The notes: generated by a model not told the origin, from the letters alone. A DNA stretch of 64,000 bases from an uncultured Duodenibacillus sp. (GCA_944388865.1 CALXKM010000010.1:55196-119195); one strand, 5' to 3'; shown: positions 52,036-61,746, numbered from the stretch's first letter. Numbers and translations are program-made.

Positions 52036-54783
52036 CTAAGGCAGTGGATTGGGATCGGCTGCCTGGGGGTTGATGGTGCCCAAGATGTCCGTGATGCGCA
52101 TCGGGTTGGTGCTGTAGCGGCTGTAAGCCGCAATGTTGGCCGAAACCTGCATCACATAGTTTCTCGTTTCACCAAAGGGAATTGATTCAGTAAAAACGGC
52201 TCCGTCGACTTCCTTTGGCAAAGATGCCCTCCAGGCTTGTGCGCGGGAGGGACCTGCGTTGTAGCTTGATGCGGCAAGTGGCAGATTTCCGTTAACACTG
52301 TCGGCAACCATTTTGAGATAGCTCGAACCGAGGATGAGGTTTTTCTGCATATCGTTCAAGTCGCTTGTGCGATAGTCATCAATGCCGATTCTTTTAGCAA
52401 TCCATTTGCCTGTCTTCGGCATGATCTGCATCATGCCGCGTGCTCCGGCAGAGCTTTTTGCTACAGGAATGAAGCGAGATTCCTGACGGATAATTCCGTA
52501 GACCCAGGCTGCCGGTAATCCAGCTTTTTCTGCGGCAGTCTCGATTTCTTTTCTGTGTGGTGTCGGATAGCGCAGACTGAAAATGGCTTCATTCGTACTC
52601 GACGAGGTGTTGATTTCGCGGTGTGTCAAGCCAAGGCGGCCAGCGTATTGTGCTAGATCAAGACGAGTGCGTCCGTTCATTGATCCTAGAGCCCAATTCC
52701 ATTCGCGGTGTCCGTAGCTGTAGAGATCAAGAGCATAAAAATGCATGGCTCGCAGCAAAGATTTGTTTTGCGCAAACTGTTGGTATTGCGTTTGAGATGG
52801 GGAAGGAGTCATGACGGCTTTAGGCGAGTAATACCCGATGTTCAGCGCATCGCATGCCAGAAGCCCGTAAAAGTCCAGGCGCTTTGAGAGCGACATTAAA
52901 AGTTTTTCGCCTTGGCTTTTTTTTCCGGAGGCTATCAACAGCCGTCCTTTCCAGTAAATCCACGCTGGATCTTTTTTTTGCCGATTTGAGAGCATGTTGA
53001 TGGCGGCAAGCGCACGTTTGGTGTCTTTTTCGCGCAGGGCGGCGCGTACATGCCAGGCCTGGAGCACCTCTCCGGCAACGGTAACAGGACCTTGATGAGC
53101 TATCGCCAAAGCTTGACCTGCTTTAGCGTAATAGCCAAGTGCGCCGTCTTTTTGATCTACAACAGCTTCATATCCAAGACGTCCCCAGAGAAGCGCCTGC
53201 GTGTGGGCTGAAAGCTTTCCGTCAAGACGTTGAGCAATTGCAGCGGCCTTGTCTATATCGGCAGCGAGCATGCGAAGCGAGGCAAACAAAAGCGTTTTGG
53301 TGTTGTAGCGTGACAGCCGCTTGCGATTTTGCTTATACCAGCTCGAGGGGTTGGTTAGGATGGCAGCAAGTGTTTTCTTGGGAGCAGGAAGATATTTTTG
53401 CGGTGTGCGCTCGATAATCTGCCGAGCCTGTGAAAAGCTCTTTTTCTGCAGCAGGATAATCGTGTATGTCCAGCCCCAGGAAGGTTGTTTGCTGAGCACG
53501 GCATCGGCAAGTGTTGAGCACGAAGTGCCCAGGGAGTTCGTGGTGTGAAGCAGTTGAATTTTTGCTTGCTGAAGGGCGTTTTTTGCCCCTGACTGGAGAT
53601 TGAAATAAGCATTCCAGCACAGCAGGTCTGGTTCGTTTTTATTCCAGGCTAGTTTGTGATAAAGCGCGCGAAATGTTTTTGCATCGTGGGCTCTTGCAGC
53701 AAGCCGTGCCCAGTCAGTGCGCGCGCGTTCGGCCAGATAGCTACCTTCGTGCTGTTTTACGAAGGCTGAAAATGATTTAGCAAGCTTGGACGAGACTTTC
53801 ACTGCTTTTGCTGTCTTTGGCTTGCCTTTGACGGATTTGTCTGATGCAAGCGTGCCTTCGACAACGAGCCTCCAAAGGGTGACGTACTCTCCCAGAGGAT
53901 GTTCGCGGGTCTGGGCCGCCAGTGCATTGAGTTTTTTGAGGTTCTTGTCTTCATAAGCCTCATAGGCAGCCTTGATCAGATCGTCGGCAGGGTGCGGCTT
54001 GATTGGGGAGGCAAGAGGCAGGGGTTCAACGATTTCGTAGCGCGAAATTGCCTCAGTCGGTTTGGTTTGAAGATGTGGTCCTGCGGCGGCCGACGGCTGC
54101 GGTCGGGATGCCGCAGGGACTCTGAGCGAAGAGACTTTTGCGTTGTTGGGAACGGATGCCGTAGCCTCGGGGGTTCTGGGCCCAGAAGTCGAGAAAGAGG
54201 CGGCTTTGTCAGAAGGTTTCTTGGCGGAGATTAAAGAGGATTGGGCAGGAGCGGGTGCCGCAGGCAGAGTAACGCCTGAGATTGGCGTTGGGGACTCAAT
54301 GCGCTCGGTGATTCCTGAAGGAGTGACGATGGTTTCTTTAATGCCATGTGCTTCCGGCGCGGGCTGCGTGCGCTGGGAGGTTGCGGACTCGGCTTTGTGA
54401 GCGTCAGCGTGGGTGTCGGCTTTCGGTTGAGCCGAGGGAATGGCGTTCTCTGTAGAAAGTGGCGGCTGCTGAACTGGCTGCGGACGCGTCGGGTGCGGTT
54501 GCGCTGGCTCTGAGTAGATAATTTCCGGAGCGACGAAAAGCGGCGTCGGTTCGTTTTTTTGCTCTGCTTCAAGCTTTTGTTCGTGCAGTTTTTCGATGAG
54601 CGCAGGCGTGAGCGACTCTTCATCGTAATCGTCGGGATCAACACCGGTAAGATCGACAAGCTGGACGGTAGGGTCGCTTGCAGAGGAGCCTTCAACGGAA
54701 AAATTTTCTGCACTTTGAGCTGCGGCCGGCAGACCTTGTGCAAGTCCGAGGAGAAGAAGTGAATAAACTGCCTGACGAAGCAT
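52036..54783 (-). CDS. slt: Soluble lytic transglycosylase (Slt70-like) with long disordered N-terminal region
   Basis: A 915-residue exported enzyme. Signal peptide: LRQAVYSLLLLGLAQGLPAAAQ. Residues from about 30 to 255 are rich in Pro, Ala, Ser, Thr and Glu and predicted disordered. A superhelical alpha U-domain follows, and the SLT catalytic domain at the C-terminus has the catalytic Glu in YGIIRQESRFIP plus GARGMMQIMP and LAASSYNAGPSRAQAW. Typical Slt70 is about 620-650 residues; the excess is mostly the N-terminal region. The ATG at 54783 begins the signal; the longer frame from 54849 is rejected. Confidence 0.92.
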   Translation of the reverse strand: MLRQAVYSLLLLGLAQGLPAAAQSAENFSVEGSSASDPTVQLVDLTGVDPDDYDEESLTPALIEKLHEQKLEAEQKNEPTPLFVAPEIIYSEPAQPHPTRPQPVQQPPLSTENAIPSAQPKADTHADAHKAESATSQRTQPAPEAHGIKETIVTPSGITERIESPTPISGVTLPAAPAPAQSSLISAKKPSDKAASFSTSGPRTPEATASVPNNAKVSSLRVPAASRPQPSAAAGPHLQTKPTEAISRYEIVEPLPLASPIKPHPADDLIKAAYEAYEDKNLKKLNALAAQTREHPLGEYVTLWRLVVEGTLASDKSVKGKPKTAKAVKVSSKLAKSFSAFVKQHEGSYLAERARTDWARLAARAHDAKTFRALYHKLAWNKNEPDLLCWNAYFNLQSGAKNALQQAKIQLLHTTNSLGTSCSTLADAVLSKQPSWGWTYTIILLQKKSFSQARQIIERTPQKYLPAPKKTLAAILTNPSSWYKQNRKRLSRYNTKTLLFASLRMLAADIDKAAAIAQRLDGKLSAHTQALLWGRLGYEAVVDQKDGALGYYAKAGQALAIAHQGPVTVAGEVLQAWHVRAALREKDTKRALAAINMLSNRQKKDPAWIYWKGRLLIASGKKSQGEKLLMSLSKRLDFYGLLACDALNIGYYSPKAVMTPSPSQTQYQQFAQNKSLLRAMHFYALDLYSYGHREWNWALGSMNGRTRLDLAQYAGRLGLTHREINTSSSTNEAIFSLRYPTPHRKEIETAAEKAGLPAAWVYGIIRQESRFIPVAKSSAGARGMMQIMPKTGKWIAKRIGIDDYRTSDLNDMQKNLILGSSYLKMVADSVNGNLPLAASSYNAGPSRAQAWRASLPKEVDGAVFTESIPFGETRNYVMQVSANIAAYSRYSTNPMRITDILGTINPQAADPNPLP

Positions 54784-54806
54784 CGGCTTTTTCGACCTGA
54801 AAGAAA

Positions 54807-55547
54807 ATGATTGCGAAAATTTCTGACAACCAATCAATGATAACGGCAAAGCACTCCCATCTAGCAGAGGTTCAAACAGAAAAAAACCGACTGCGGCAAG
54901 TCTTCTTGCAAAAAAGAAAGCTTGTGCTCGAGAGCTGCCCCGATTTGCGGGTTCATTTGTGCAAGGCTATTGAAAAGTGGCTCTTGCAGCAGGAAGTTTC
55001 CTGTGTGGGGTTTTATAGGCCGTTTCGTTCGGAGCCGGACATTACGCCGGCCTTGGAGTCTTGGGCTGGAAAGAAAAAGGGAAGAACACTTTGCGTTCCA
55101 GTTATTGACGATCAAAAAAATCACTGCATGCACTACGCGCTTTGGCGCAGCAATGCAGCTTCGCGCGCGGGTTGCTTCGGAATTGAGGAGCCGGCCGAAG
55201 ACATTGCCGTTGTTCCTGAGGTTGTTTTTTCGCCTTGCGTGGGTGTGACGCGAAGCGGATTTAGGCTAGGCAATGGAGGCGGTTATTTTGATCGATACCT
55301 GGCTCAGCGTGCCGCGGAGGGAAGAAGTCCCGCCGCGACGGTAGCTGTGGCGTTCGAGGCGCTCGTCATCGAAAAGTTCGAAGCTTCTGGCTGCGACGTG
55401 GCATTCGACTGGGTGGCTACTGAAGCAGGAGTCGTGCCGGCATGCGGAGGCGCCCCGGCTGCATTAAACGACGCAGACGCTCTTGACGGTGCCGAGCTTG
55501 GCAATGTCGCTGTCTTTTCTGTCGCCAAAAATTTTGATGCAGGATAA
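54807..55547 (+). CDS. 5-formyltetrahydrofolate cyclo-ligase
   Basis: A 246-residue member of the 5-FTHF cyclo-ligase family, which converts 5-formyl-THF to 5,10-methenyl-THF using ATP. The hallmark is SGFRLGNGGGYFDRYLA; upstream FYRPFRSEPDITP and CVGVTRSGFRLG fit the fold. The C-terminus extends about 35 residues past the usual end and overlaps the convergent AKR gene by 84 bases. The start may be 54807 or 54837. It lies 23 bases from the divergent slt start, so its promoter must overlap that gene. Confidence 0.85.
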   Translation: MIAKISDNQSMITAKHSHLAEVQTEKNRLRQVFLQKRKLVLESCPDLRVHLCKAIEKWLLQQEVSCVGFYRPFRSEPDITPALESWAGKKKGRTLCVPVIDDQKNHCMHYALWRSNAASRAGCFGIEEPAEDIAVVPEVVFSPCVGVTRSGFRLGNGGGYFDRYLAQRAAEGRSPAATVAVAFEALVIEKFEASGCDVAFDWVATEAGVVPACGGAPAALNDADALDGAELGNVAVFSVAKNFDAG

Positions 55548-56471
55548 AGCTTTTTCGAGACGCTCAAAGGATTCATTGGAGAGATCGGCGCAATCCGCGC
55601 CGAAGTTTTCCTTCATGCGAGACTCACTGCGCATGCCGCAGATCGGCACGATCCATGGCTTTTTCTTCAGCAACCAACGCAAGGCGATTTGAGCGGGGGT
55701 GGCATTGTCTTCTTTTGCAGTCTCTTCGAGCAGATCTAAAAGAGGTTGGTTTGCCGTGATGTTTTCTTTGGCAAAGCGCGTGATGACGCGGCGCACATCG
55801 TCTCCGGTGAATATGGTGGAGGCTGTGTATTTGCCGGAAAGAAAGCCGCCTGCTAATGGCGAATAGCTTTCAAATCCGATGCCGAGTTCTTCGCACGTCT
55901 CGAGCATCCCTTGTTCGGCTCTGCGCTGCATCATCGAATATTCGTTTTGAACGCTTGTCACAGGCGTGATGGCGTGGGCAATTCGCAGTTGTTCAACCGT
56001 TGGCTCGGACATGCCCCAAGCCAGAATTTTTCCTTCGGCAATGAGTTCGCCCATCCATCCTGCAATCTCGGCAGGGTCGCTTTCGATCGGCACGCGATGC
56101 TCGTAGTAGAGATCGATGTGATCGGTCTGCAGTCGCTTAAGAGAACCCTCGAGTGCAGATCTCAAACCTTTGCGCGAGAGTTTGCCTTCGGGATAATCCT
56201 GCCCAGGAAGTGCTAAGGGCATGAATTTTGTTGTGAGGACAATTTTGTCGCGAATTGGCTTGATGGCTTTGCCGACGAGTGTTTCGTTGGCAAAGGTGCC
56301 GTAGACCTCGGCTGTGTCAAAAAGCGTGCAGCCGAACTCCTCATAGGCCAGACGCATCAGGCGAATGGATTCAGTCTCTTCGGGAGTCGGGCCGTAGCCG
56401 TGACTAAAGCCCATGCACCCAAGTCCGATGGACGATACGGTGAGCTTTCCTAAGCGGCGTGTTCTGAGCAT
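55464..56471 (-). CDS. Aldo/keto reductase
   Basis: A 335-residue NADPH-dependent reductase. Catalytic tetrad: Asp and Tyr in LFDTAEVYGTFANE, Lys in IVLTTKFMPL, His in DLYYEHRVPIESD. GLGCMGFSHGYG is typical of the Tas/YhdN/YeaE group. ATG 56471 follows AGGAG with a nine-base gap. The C-terminal 15 residues beyond KIFGDRK are unusual and overlap the cyclo-ligase gene. It follows the SDR gene with a 22-base overlap; an AraC-type regulator is divergent upstream. Confidence 0.92.
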   Translation of the reverse strand: MLRTRRLGKLTVSSIGLGCMGFSHGYGPTPEETESIRLMRLAYEEFGCTLFDTAEVYGTFANETLVGKAIKPIRDKIVLTTKFMPLALPGQDYPEGKLSRKGLRSALEGSLKRLQTDHIDLYYEHRVPIESDPAEIAGWMGELIAEGKILAWGMSEPTVEQLRIAHAITPVTSVQNEYSMMQRRAEQGMLETCEELGIGFESYSPLAGGFLSGKYTASTIFTGDDVRRVITRFAKENITANQPLLDLLEETAKEDNATPAQIALRWLLKKKPWIVPICGMRSESRMKENFGADCADLSNESFERLEKALSCIKIFGDRKDSDIAKLGTVKSVCVV

Positions 56472-57145
56472 TGAGTTTCTCCTGTGTAGATGGTTTCCCA
56501 GGAAGATCTTTTCTGGTGAAATTTTTTGAAGCATTGAGCAATGAGCTTGGGGTCTCCTTTGGGGTCTTCCCATTTGATGACCGGTCTAATTTGTACGATG
56601 CCTGCGAAAATGCCTTTCTCCTTGAGTTCGTCGTGCAGGCACTTGACGAGCATGCGCAAAGCTGCCTTGTCAACTGAAAGCGATACATATCCCGGCAGTC
56701 CTGTCATGCCTGCGGTTCCTCCCGTGACGATGAATGCTCCGTTCTTTTTGGAAAATTCTGGCGTACAGATGCATTGGGCACAGGCAAGAGCGCCGGCAAC
56801 GTCGCCTGCAAAGCGTTCCGGCCAATGCAGAACGTCTGCGTCAAAACATGTGTCTGGAGAAATGTTGCAGGTGTTGTAGATCAGGCAGCTTGGGGTACCG
56901 AATTTCTGAACGGCTTTTCCGAGAATGTCGCAGTAGGACTCGAGCCGGGCGCAGTCAAGCACGCATCCATCTGCATCAATGCCCTGTTTTTGAAGCGTGC
57001 GGCAGAGTTCATTCAAATGTTCTGCATGACGAGCAAAAAGCACAATTTTCCAGTTGCTGCTGCCGTAGCAGCTGGCAATTCCCTGACTTAGTCCAGGGCC
57101 GGCACCAAGAATAAAGAGAGTTTTCTTTGAATTGATCTCGGTCAT
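56450..57145 (-). CDS. SDR-fold protein lacking the catalytic Tyr
   Basis: A 231-residue short-chain dehydrogenase-like protein. The cofactor loop is ILGAGPGLSQGIAS and the residue order matches SDRs up to VSLSVDKAALRML, where the usual YxxxK reads L156-SVD-K160; Tyr153 is three residues earlier. NNAG is replaced by NTCN. It may bind NADP without normal oxidoreductase chemistry or use a different acid. First gene of the SDR-AKR pair and overlapping it; divergent from the AraC regulator. Confidence 0.8.
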   Translation of the reverse strand: MTEINSKKTLFILGAGPGLSQGIASCYGSSNWKIVLFARHAEHLNELCRTLQKQGIDADGCVLDCARLESYCDILGKAVQKFGTPSCLIYNTCNISPDTCFDADVLHWPERFAGDVAGALACAQCICTPEFSKKNGAFIVTGGTAGMTGLPGYVSLSVDKAALRMLVKCLHDELKEKGIFAGIVQIRPVIKWEDPKGDPKLIAQCFKKFHQKRSSWETIYTGETQCSEHAA

Positions 57146-57282
57146 AAGAAGCCTCAATGAGGGATGGCGGTTTTTAGTAGAGATGAGCGGAAGGATCATC
57201 TGGTGAGAAGAAGATTAATCGCAGAGCTTGCAAAAAATGATGCAAAGAAATCAATTTCTTGCTCAATTGAGGCGATAAGCAT

Positions 57283-58239
57283 ATGAAAAGGAAATTCTCT
57301 TTGGATGTAGAATCCTCAGTGTTCTCCGCGTTTATTAGGCTATTTAGCATGAAAAAAGACTTAAATTTGCTGGAAAAGATTATTTGCGAGAGATTGCCTG
57401 TTGCAGGCGCTATGGAGACGAAATTGCAAGGTTTGGTTCTGCATCGCAGAGAAACAGTGCATGATGTGGAAAATTTGATTTATCAGCCGACTTTGGTGCT
57501 GACTGTCGCAGGCAATAAGCAAACGCGCATGGGAACTCAAACGTTTGACTTCGCGCCAGGGGACTGCTTTCTGACGAGCATATGCATGCCGGCCATCAGC
57601 ACCCATGTAAGCGCAAGTCATGAAAAGCCTTTTTTGGCCGTATCGCTGCGGCTGGATCTGAGTGTGGTGTTTCGCATGACGCAGGAGTTCGCATCGGCGG
57701 GCGGGGTGCGATGCGGCCAATCATCTCAGGGCATGGGGACGTTTCAGGCCAATGAGCGGCTGATTGATGCTTTCGTTCGGCTGCTTGAGCTTGAAGAAGA
57801 GCCAGAAATAGCGCGAGTTGTGAGGCCACTGATTGAAGCAGAAATTTATTGTCGTCTGCTGACAGGTCCTGCGGCTCAGATGCTTGCCTCGATTGTTCTG
57901 CCGATGGCCGCAGCGGGCCGCATCGCTGAGAGCATTCGATATATCCGCAGCAGCTATCGCGAGCCGCTCGACATTGCAAAGCTCTCGAGCAGCGCATACA
58001 TGTCGAGCTCGACTTTTTTCAGACAATTTCGCCGATTGACGCACCTGTCTCCAGTGCAGTACCAAAAACAGGTTCGTCTGCAGGAGGCAAGAAAGCTCAT
58101 GCTCGAAAAATCTTTTTCTGCCGTCCATGCTGCGATGGAGGTCGGCTACGAGAGTCCTGCGCAGTTTTCTCGCGACTACAAGCGACTTTTTGGCCGTCCT
58201 CCTAAAAAAGATGTCTGTTGTTCGCTGCCGCTGCAGTGA
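57283..58239 (+). CDS. AraC-family transcriptional regulator, YqhC-like
   Basis: A 318-residue regulator. The N-terminal half is the AraC_N (PF06719-type) domain (QPTLVLTVAGNKQTRMG, FLAVSLRLDLSVVFRM). The C-terminal half has two helix-turn-helix motifs (SSTFFRQFRRLTHLSPVQYQ and AMEVGYESPAQFSRDYKRLF). YqhC, with the same layout, controls aldehyde-reductase genes; here it is divergent from an SDR-AKR pair, so control of those genes is probable. Start taken at 57283; an ATG 22 codons later is also possible. Confidence 0.88.
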   Translation: MKRKFSLDVESSVFSAFIRLFSMKKDLNLLEKIICERLPVAGAMETKLQGLVLHRRETVHDVENLIYQPTLVLTVAGNKQTRMGTQTFDFAPGDCFLTSICMPAISTHVSASHEKPFLAVSLRLDLSVVFRMTQEFASAGGVRCGQSSQGMGTFQANERLIDAFVRLLELEEEPEIARVVRPLIEAEIYCRLLTGPAAQMLASIVLPMAAAGRIAESIRYIRSSYREPLDIAKLSSSAYMSSSTFFRQFRRLTHLSPVQYQKQVRLQEARKLMLEKSFSAVHAAMEVGYESPAQFSRDYKRLFGRPPKKDVCCSLPLQ

Positions 58240-58273
58240 AGAGGGAGAGGTATTGATTTTTGAGCGCTGAGGA

Positions 58274-58302
58274 TAAAAAAATCCCGCCCCTTGCGGGCGG
58301 GA
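58274..58302 (-). terminator. Rho-independent terminator of ahcY
   Basis: An 8-bp GC-rich stem TCCCGCCC (58282-58289) with GGGCGGGA (58295-58302) and a 5-base loop. On the minus strand it is followed by ATTTTTTTAT. It lies 29 bases beyond the ahcY stop. Confidence 0.85.
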
Positions 58303-58330
58303 AGCAAATATGGAGCAGGGTTTGCGCCGG

Positions 58331-59731
58331 TTAGTAGCGATAGTTTTCGCTCTTGTAGGGGCCTTCGACCTTTACGCCAATGTAGTCAGCCTGCTTTTGC
58401 GTAAGCGTTGAGAGCTCGGCATTTAATCTTGTGAGCTGCAGGCGGGCAACCTTTTCGTCAAGGATCTTGGGAAGGATGTACACCCCTGTCGGATACTTGT
58501 CGGTGTTGTTGAAGAGCTCAATCTGAGCCAGAACTTGATTGGCAAAAGAGCTTGACATGACGTACGAAGGGTGTCCGGTGGCGCAGCCCAGATTCACCAG
58601 GCGGCCTTCGGCAAGCAGGATGATTGAATTGCCCGAAGGCAGCTTGATGTGATCGACCTGAGGCTTGATGTTTTCCCATTCATACTGACGCATGGAGGCA
58701 ACATCGATTTCGCTGTCGAAGTGGCCGATGTTGCAGACGATGGCCTGATCGCGCATGCGAACCATGTGTTTATGCGTAATGACGTGATAGTTTCCGGTTG
58801 CCGTGACGAAAATGTCTGCTTTGTCCGCTGCCCAGTCCATGGTCACCACGCGATAGCCTTCCATGGCGGCCTGCAGGGCGCAGATGGGGTCAATCTCTAC
58901 GACCCAGACCTGAGCGGCAAGTGCACGGAGAGCCTGCGCGCAGCCCTTGCCCACATCGCCGTAGCCGACGACGACTGCAATCTTGCCGGCAATCATGACG
59001 TCGGTGGCGCGCTTGATGCCGTCAACGAGCGATTCTCTACAGCCGTAGAGATTGTCGAACTTGCTCTTGGTGACGGAATCGTTGACATTGATGGCCGGGA
59101 ATTTGAGTTCGCCCTTGGCCTGCATTTGATAGAGACGGTGCACGCCGGTAGTAGTCTCTTCGCTGACGCCCTTGATGTGCGCCATGCGGCGCGTATACCA
59201 GTGCGGATCTTGAGCAAGATGTTCACGAATGGCTGCAAAGAGAACTTTTTCCTCTTCACTTTCGGGGTTGTCGAGAACGGAAATGTCTTTTTCAGCTTTG
59301 GCGCCAAGGTGAAGCAAAAGCGTGGCATCTCCGCCGTCGTCCAGAATCATGTTGGAAAAGCCGCCGTCTTCCCATTCGAAGATGCGGTGCGTGTAGTTCC
59401 AATAATCGGAAATAGATTCACCCTTGACTGCAAAAACAGGAATGCCTTCAGCGGCAATTGCTGCGGCGGCATGGTCCTGCGTTGAGAAGATGTTGCAGGA
59501 AGCCCAGCGAACCTGAGCGCCAAGGGCGACGAGCGTTTCAATAAGCACGGCTGTTTGGATGGTCATGTGCAGACTGCCCGAGATGCGGGCGCCTTCCAAA
59601 GGCTTTTGACCTGCGTATTCCTTTCGGATGGCCATGAGGCCGGGCATTTCTGTTTCAGCAATGCGGATTTCTTTGCGGCCCCAGTCGGCCAGGGCAATGT
59701 CGGCAATGACGTAGTCAGCGGCTGCGCTCAT
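58331..59731 (-). CDS. ahcY: Adenosylhomocysteinase
   Basis: A 466-residue NAD-dependent enzyme that splits S-adenosylhomocysteine into adenosine and homocysteine. Substrate-domain motifs are [18 protein letters not shown] and [16 protein letters not shown]; the NAD loop is [15 protein letters not shown]. Start at ATG 59731 follows GGAGGTG; the open frame continues upstream for 69 residues that are not family-like. No SAH riboswitch motif is seen in its leader. Its minus-strand upstream region has TATAAT at 59872-59867 without a good -35. Confidence 0.95.
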   Translation of the reverse strand: MSAAADYVIADIALADWGRKEIRIAETEMPGLMAIRKEYAGQKPLEGARISGSLHMTIQTAVLIETLVALGAQVRWASCNIFSTQDHAAAAIAAEGIPVFAVKGESISDYWNYTHRIFEWEDGGFSNMILDDGGDATLLLHLGAKAEKDISVLDNPESEEEKVLFAAIREHLAQDPHWYTRRMAHIKGVSEETTTGVHRLYQMQAKGELKFPAINVNDSVTKSKFDNLYGCRESLVDGIKRATDVMIAGKIAVVVGYGDVGKGCAQALRALAAQVWVVEIDPICALQAAMEGYRVVTMDWAADKADIFVTATGNYHVITHKHMVRMRDQAIVCNIGHFDSEIDVASMRQYEWENIKPQVDHIKLPSGNSIILLAEGRLVNLGCATGHPSYVMSSSFANQVLAQIELFNNTDKYPTGVYILPKILDEKVARLQLTRLNAELSTLTQKQADYIGVKVEGPYKSENYRY

Positions 59732-59954
59732 TTTTTGCGCACCTCCATAAAGAAATGAACTGAAAAAGTAAGATTGAACTTTCGTCGGCGGAAAAATGAA
59801 CAAGCAGATGGAAAGAATGAGCTCGCATCTGCAGCCGCGAAGGAAAGCGGATATTTTGATGCGCGCATTATAAGGCGCTTGCCTGATGCACTTTTTGCCG
59901 GCTTTCCGTAGGATTGCCCTTTGCGGCATCCAAAACACGAACGGTCAGACACCT

Positions 59955-60566
59955 ATGTCTCAAAAAAGAACAAGCACATTTAGTGAAAAAAAGAATGCAG
60001 GACCAGCGTCAATTTTTCTAATAGGCATGATGGCCTGCGGAAAAAGCACTGTGGGGCGCCACCTTGCGCAGCTTCTGGGCTGGGAGTTCTACGATGTAGA
60101 TCGCGCGATTGAAGAACACTGCGGAGTGCCGATCTCCTTTATTTTTGAAAAAGAGGGGGAGGCGGGTTTTCGTGCGCGGGAAACACAGATGATGTCGCAG
60201 TTGATGAGTCGTCCCGGGGTAGTAGTGGCCACAGGAGGCGGAGCTCCAATGTTTGAGATCAATCGCCGCATTCTGTCGCAGGGTTTGGTCATTCAGCTTG
60301 CTACGACTGTCTCGGATATTCTTGAGCGCACGCAGCGGGATGCGACCCGTCCGCTTTTGCAGGCTGATGACAAAATTGCTCGCATCCGCAACTTAATGCT
60401 CGAGCGCGGCCCTGTTTATGACAGTCTTTGCGCATGCAAAATCATGACCACTCGCAAGGCGCCCGCGGCGGTGGCTGAAAAAATTCTGGCTCTTGATGAA
60501 GTAAAGGAAGTGGTTGCCCGCGGCAATAGACTGCTTGCGCAAATTCAGAACATCCCTGGAGAGTGA
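59955..60566 (+). CDS. aroK: Shikimate kinase
   Basis: A 203-residue kinase that phosphorylates shikimate. P-loop: LIGMMACGKSTVGRHLA. Substrate residues: YDVDRAIE, GFRARETQ and ATGGGAPMF. LID Arg is in RDATRPLL. The ATG at 59955 (MSQKRTSTF) was chosen over 59886. It overlaps aroB by four bases (GTGA), so the two are translationally coupled as usual. Confidence 0.94.
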   Translation: MSQKRTSTFSEKKNAGPASIFLIGMMACGKSTVGRHLAQLLGWEFYDVDRAIEEHCGVPISFIFEKEGEAGFRARETQMMSQLMSRPGVVVATGGGAPMFEINRRILSQGLVIQLATTVSDILERTQRDATRPLLQADDKIARIRNLMLERGPVYDSLCACKIMTTRKAPAAVAEKILALDEVKEVVARGNRLLAQIQNIPGE

Positions 60567-61657
60567 AAGTGATCAGAATCAATGTGGAGCTCGGTGAAAG
60601 ATCCTATCCGATTCATATCGGGCAAGGCGCTTTAGAGGAGGTGGGCAAAGAACTCGCACGACTCAACGCTACGCGTGTGCTTGTAGTGACGAATACGACT
60701 GTGGGTCCGATGTATGCCGGACGGATTCTGAAAAACATTCAGGCTGCTTTTCCGAACATGCCGGCAGCGGTTGTCGAGCTCCCAGACGGCGAATGCTACA
60801 AGGACCTCGAACATATCCAAACGATCCTAGATGCAGCGGTTCGGTGCGGGCTTGATCGAAAAAGCGTCATGATTGCTCTGGGCGGAGGTGTGGTCGGCGA
60901 TATGACGGGGTTTGCTGCCAGCATGTGGATGCGCGGAATCTCGTTTATTCAAATACCGACGACGCTTTTGGCGCAGGTCGACAGCAGCGTCGGGGGAAAA
61001 ACCGGCGTCAATCTTCCCGCCGGCAAAAATTTAATTGGCGCATTTCATCAGCCAAAAAGCGTGCTGATTGATCCAGATGTGCTGAAGACCCTTGATCCAA
61101 GACAGATTAGTGCGGGTCTTGCGGAAGTCATCAAGTATGGCTTTTTAGGGGATTGTCAATTCGTTCAAAGTCTTGAAGAAAGAATGCCGCAGCTGCGCGC
61201 GCTTGACCCTGCCGCCATATCGGATGTCGTGGCGCATTGCTGCCGCATGAAGGCACGCATTGTGAAGCTCGATGAACGAGAAGCAGGGGAGCGGGCAAAG
61301 CTGAATCTGGGGCACACGTTTGGCCATGCGATCGAGAAGGCAACAGGCTACGGCGTTTGGCTGCACGGTGAGGCGGTTGCCGCAGGAACCGTGATGGCTG
61401 CTGTGCTCTCAAGACGGCTCGGGTATATCTCTGAGGATGATGTTGTTCGCGTGCGTCGTCTTGTGAAGGCCTGCGGTCTTCCCGAGGTCATCGCCAACAT
61501 CAACGCCCAAGAGGCGTGGCTTTTGATGCAAGGAGACAAGAAAACGCTTGGAGGCATCGTGCGCTTTGTGTTGATGCACTCAATAGGAGAAAGCGTGATT
61601 GAAAGCGTTGACAAGCAAGCGGCAGTAGATGCCATGCATGAGTGCGGTTGGAGTTGA
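60563..61657 (+). CDS. aroB: 3-dehydroquinate synthase
   Basis: A 364-residue NAD- and zinc-dependent enzyme that makes 3-dehydroquinate from DAHP. NAD loop GGGVVGDMTGFAAS; metal ligands in GLAEVIKYG (Glu), LGHTFGHAIEK (His) and LHGEAVAAG (His). GTG start at 60563 inside the aroK stop. Length is normal. A hairpin terminator follows at 61670. Confidence 0.95.
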   Translation: MKVIRINVELGERSYPIHIGQGALEEVGKELARLNATRVLVVTNTTVGPMYAGRILKNIQAAFPNMPAAVVELPDGECYKDLEHIQTILDAAVRCGLDRKSVMIALGGGVVGDMTGFAASMWMRGISFIQIPTTLLAQVDSSVGGKTGVNLPAGKNLIGAFHQPKSVLIDPDVLKTLDPRQISAGLAEVIKYGFLGDCQFVQSLEERMPQLRALDPAAISDVVAHCCRMKARIVKLDEREAGERAKLNLGHTFGHAIEKATGYGVWLHGEAVAAGTVMAAVLSRRLGYISEDDVVRVRRLVKACGLPEVIANINAQEAWLLMQGDKKTLGGIVRFVLMHSIGESVIESVDKQAAVDAMHECGWS

Positions 61658-61669
61658 GCGGCCATACGC

Positions 61670-61698
61670 AAAACGGCGCTTGTTTGAAACGCCGTTTT
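61670..61698. terminator. Terminator between aroB and M61 peptidase
   Basis: A perfect 9-bp stem AAAACGGCG (61670-61678) with CGCCGTTTT (61690-61698) and an 11-base loop. A/T ends make it usable on both strands; it lies between convergent genes. Confidence 0.8.
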
Positions 61699-61746
61699 CC
61701 GAGATTTGATCGACATCCCTTATGGATGCCTGCCTTATTTTTTGCC

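Noticed and set aside
58649-59485. 278-codon plus-strand frame opposite ahcY
   Set aside because: Antisense shadow of a highly conserved gene.
59732-59900. SAH riboswitch in the ahcY leader
   Set aside because: The conserved riboswitch core was not found; only a -10-like TATAAT and a purine-rich ribosome site are present.
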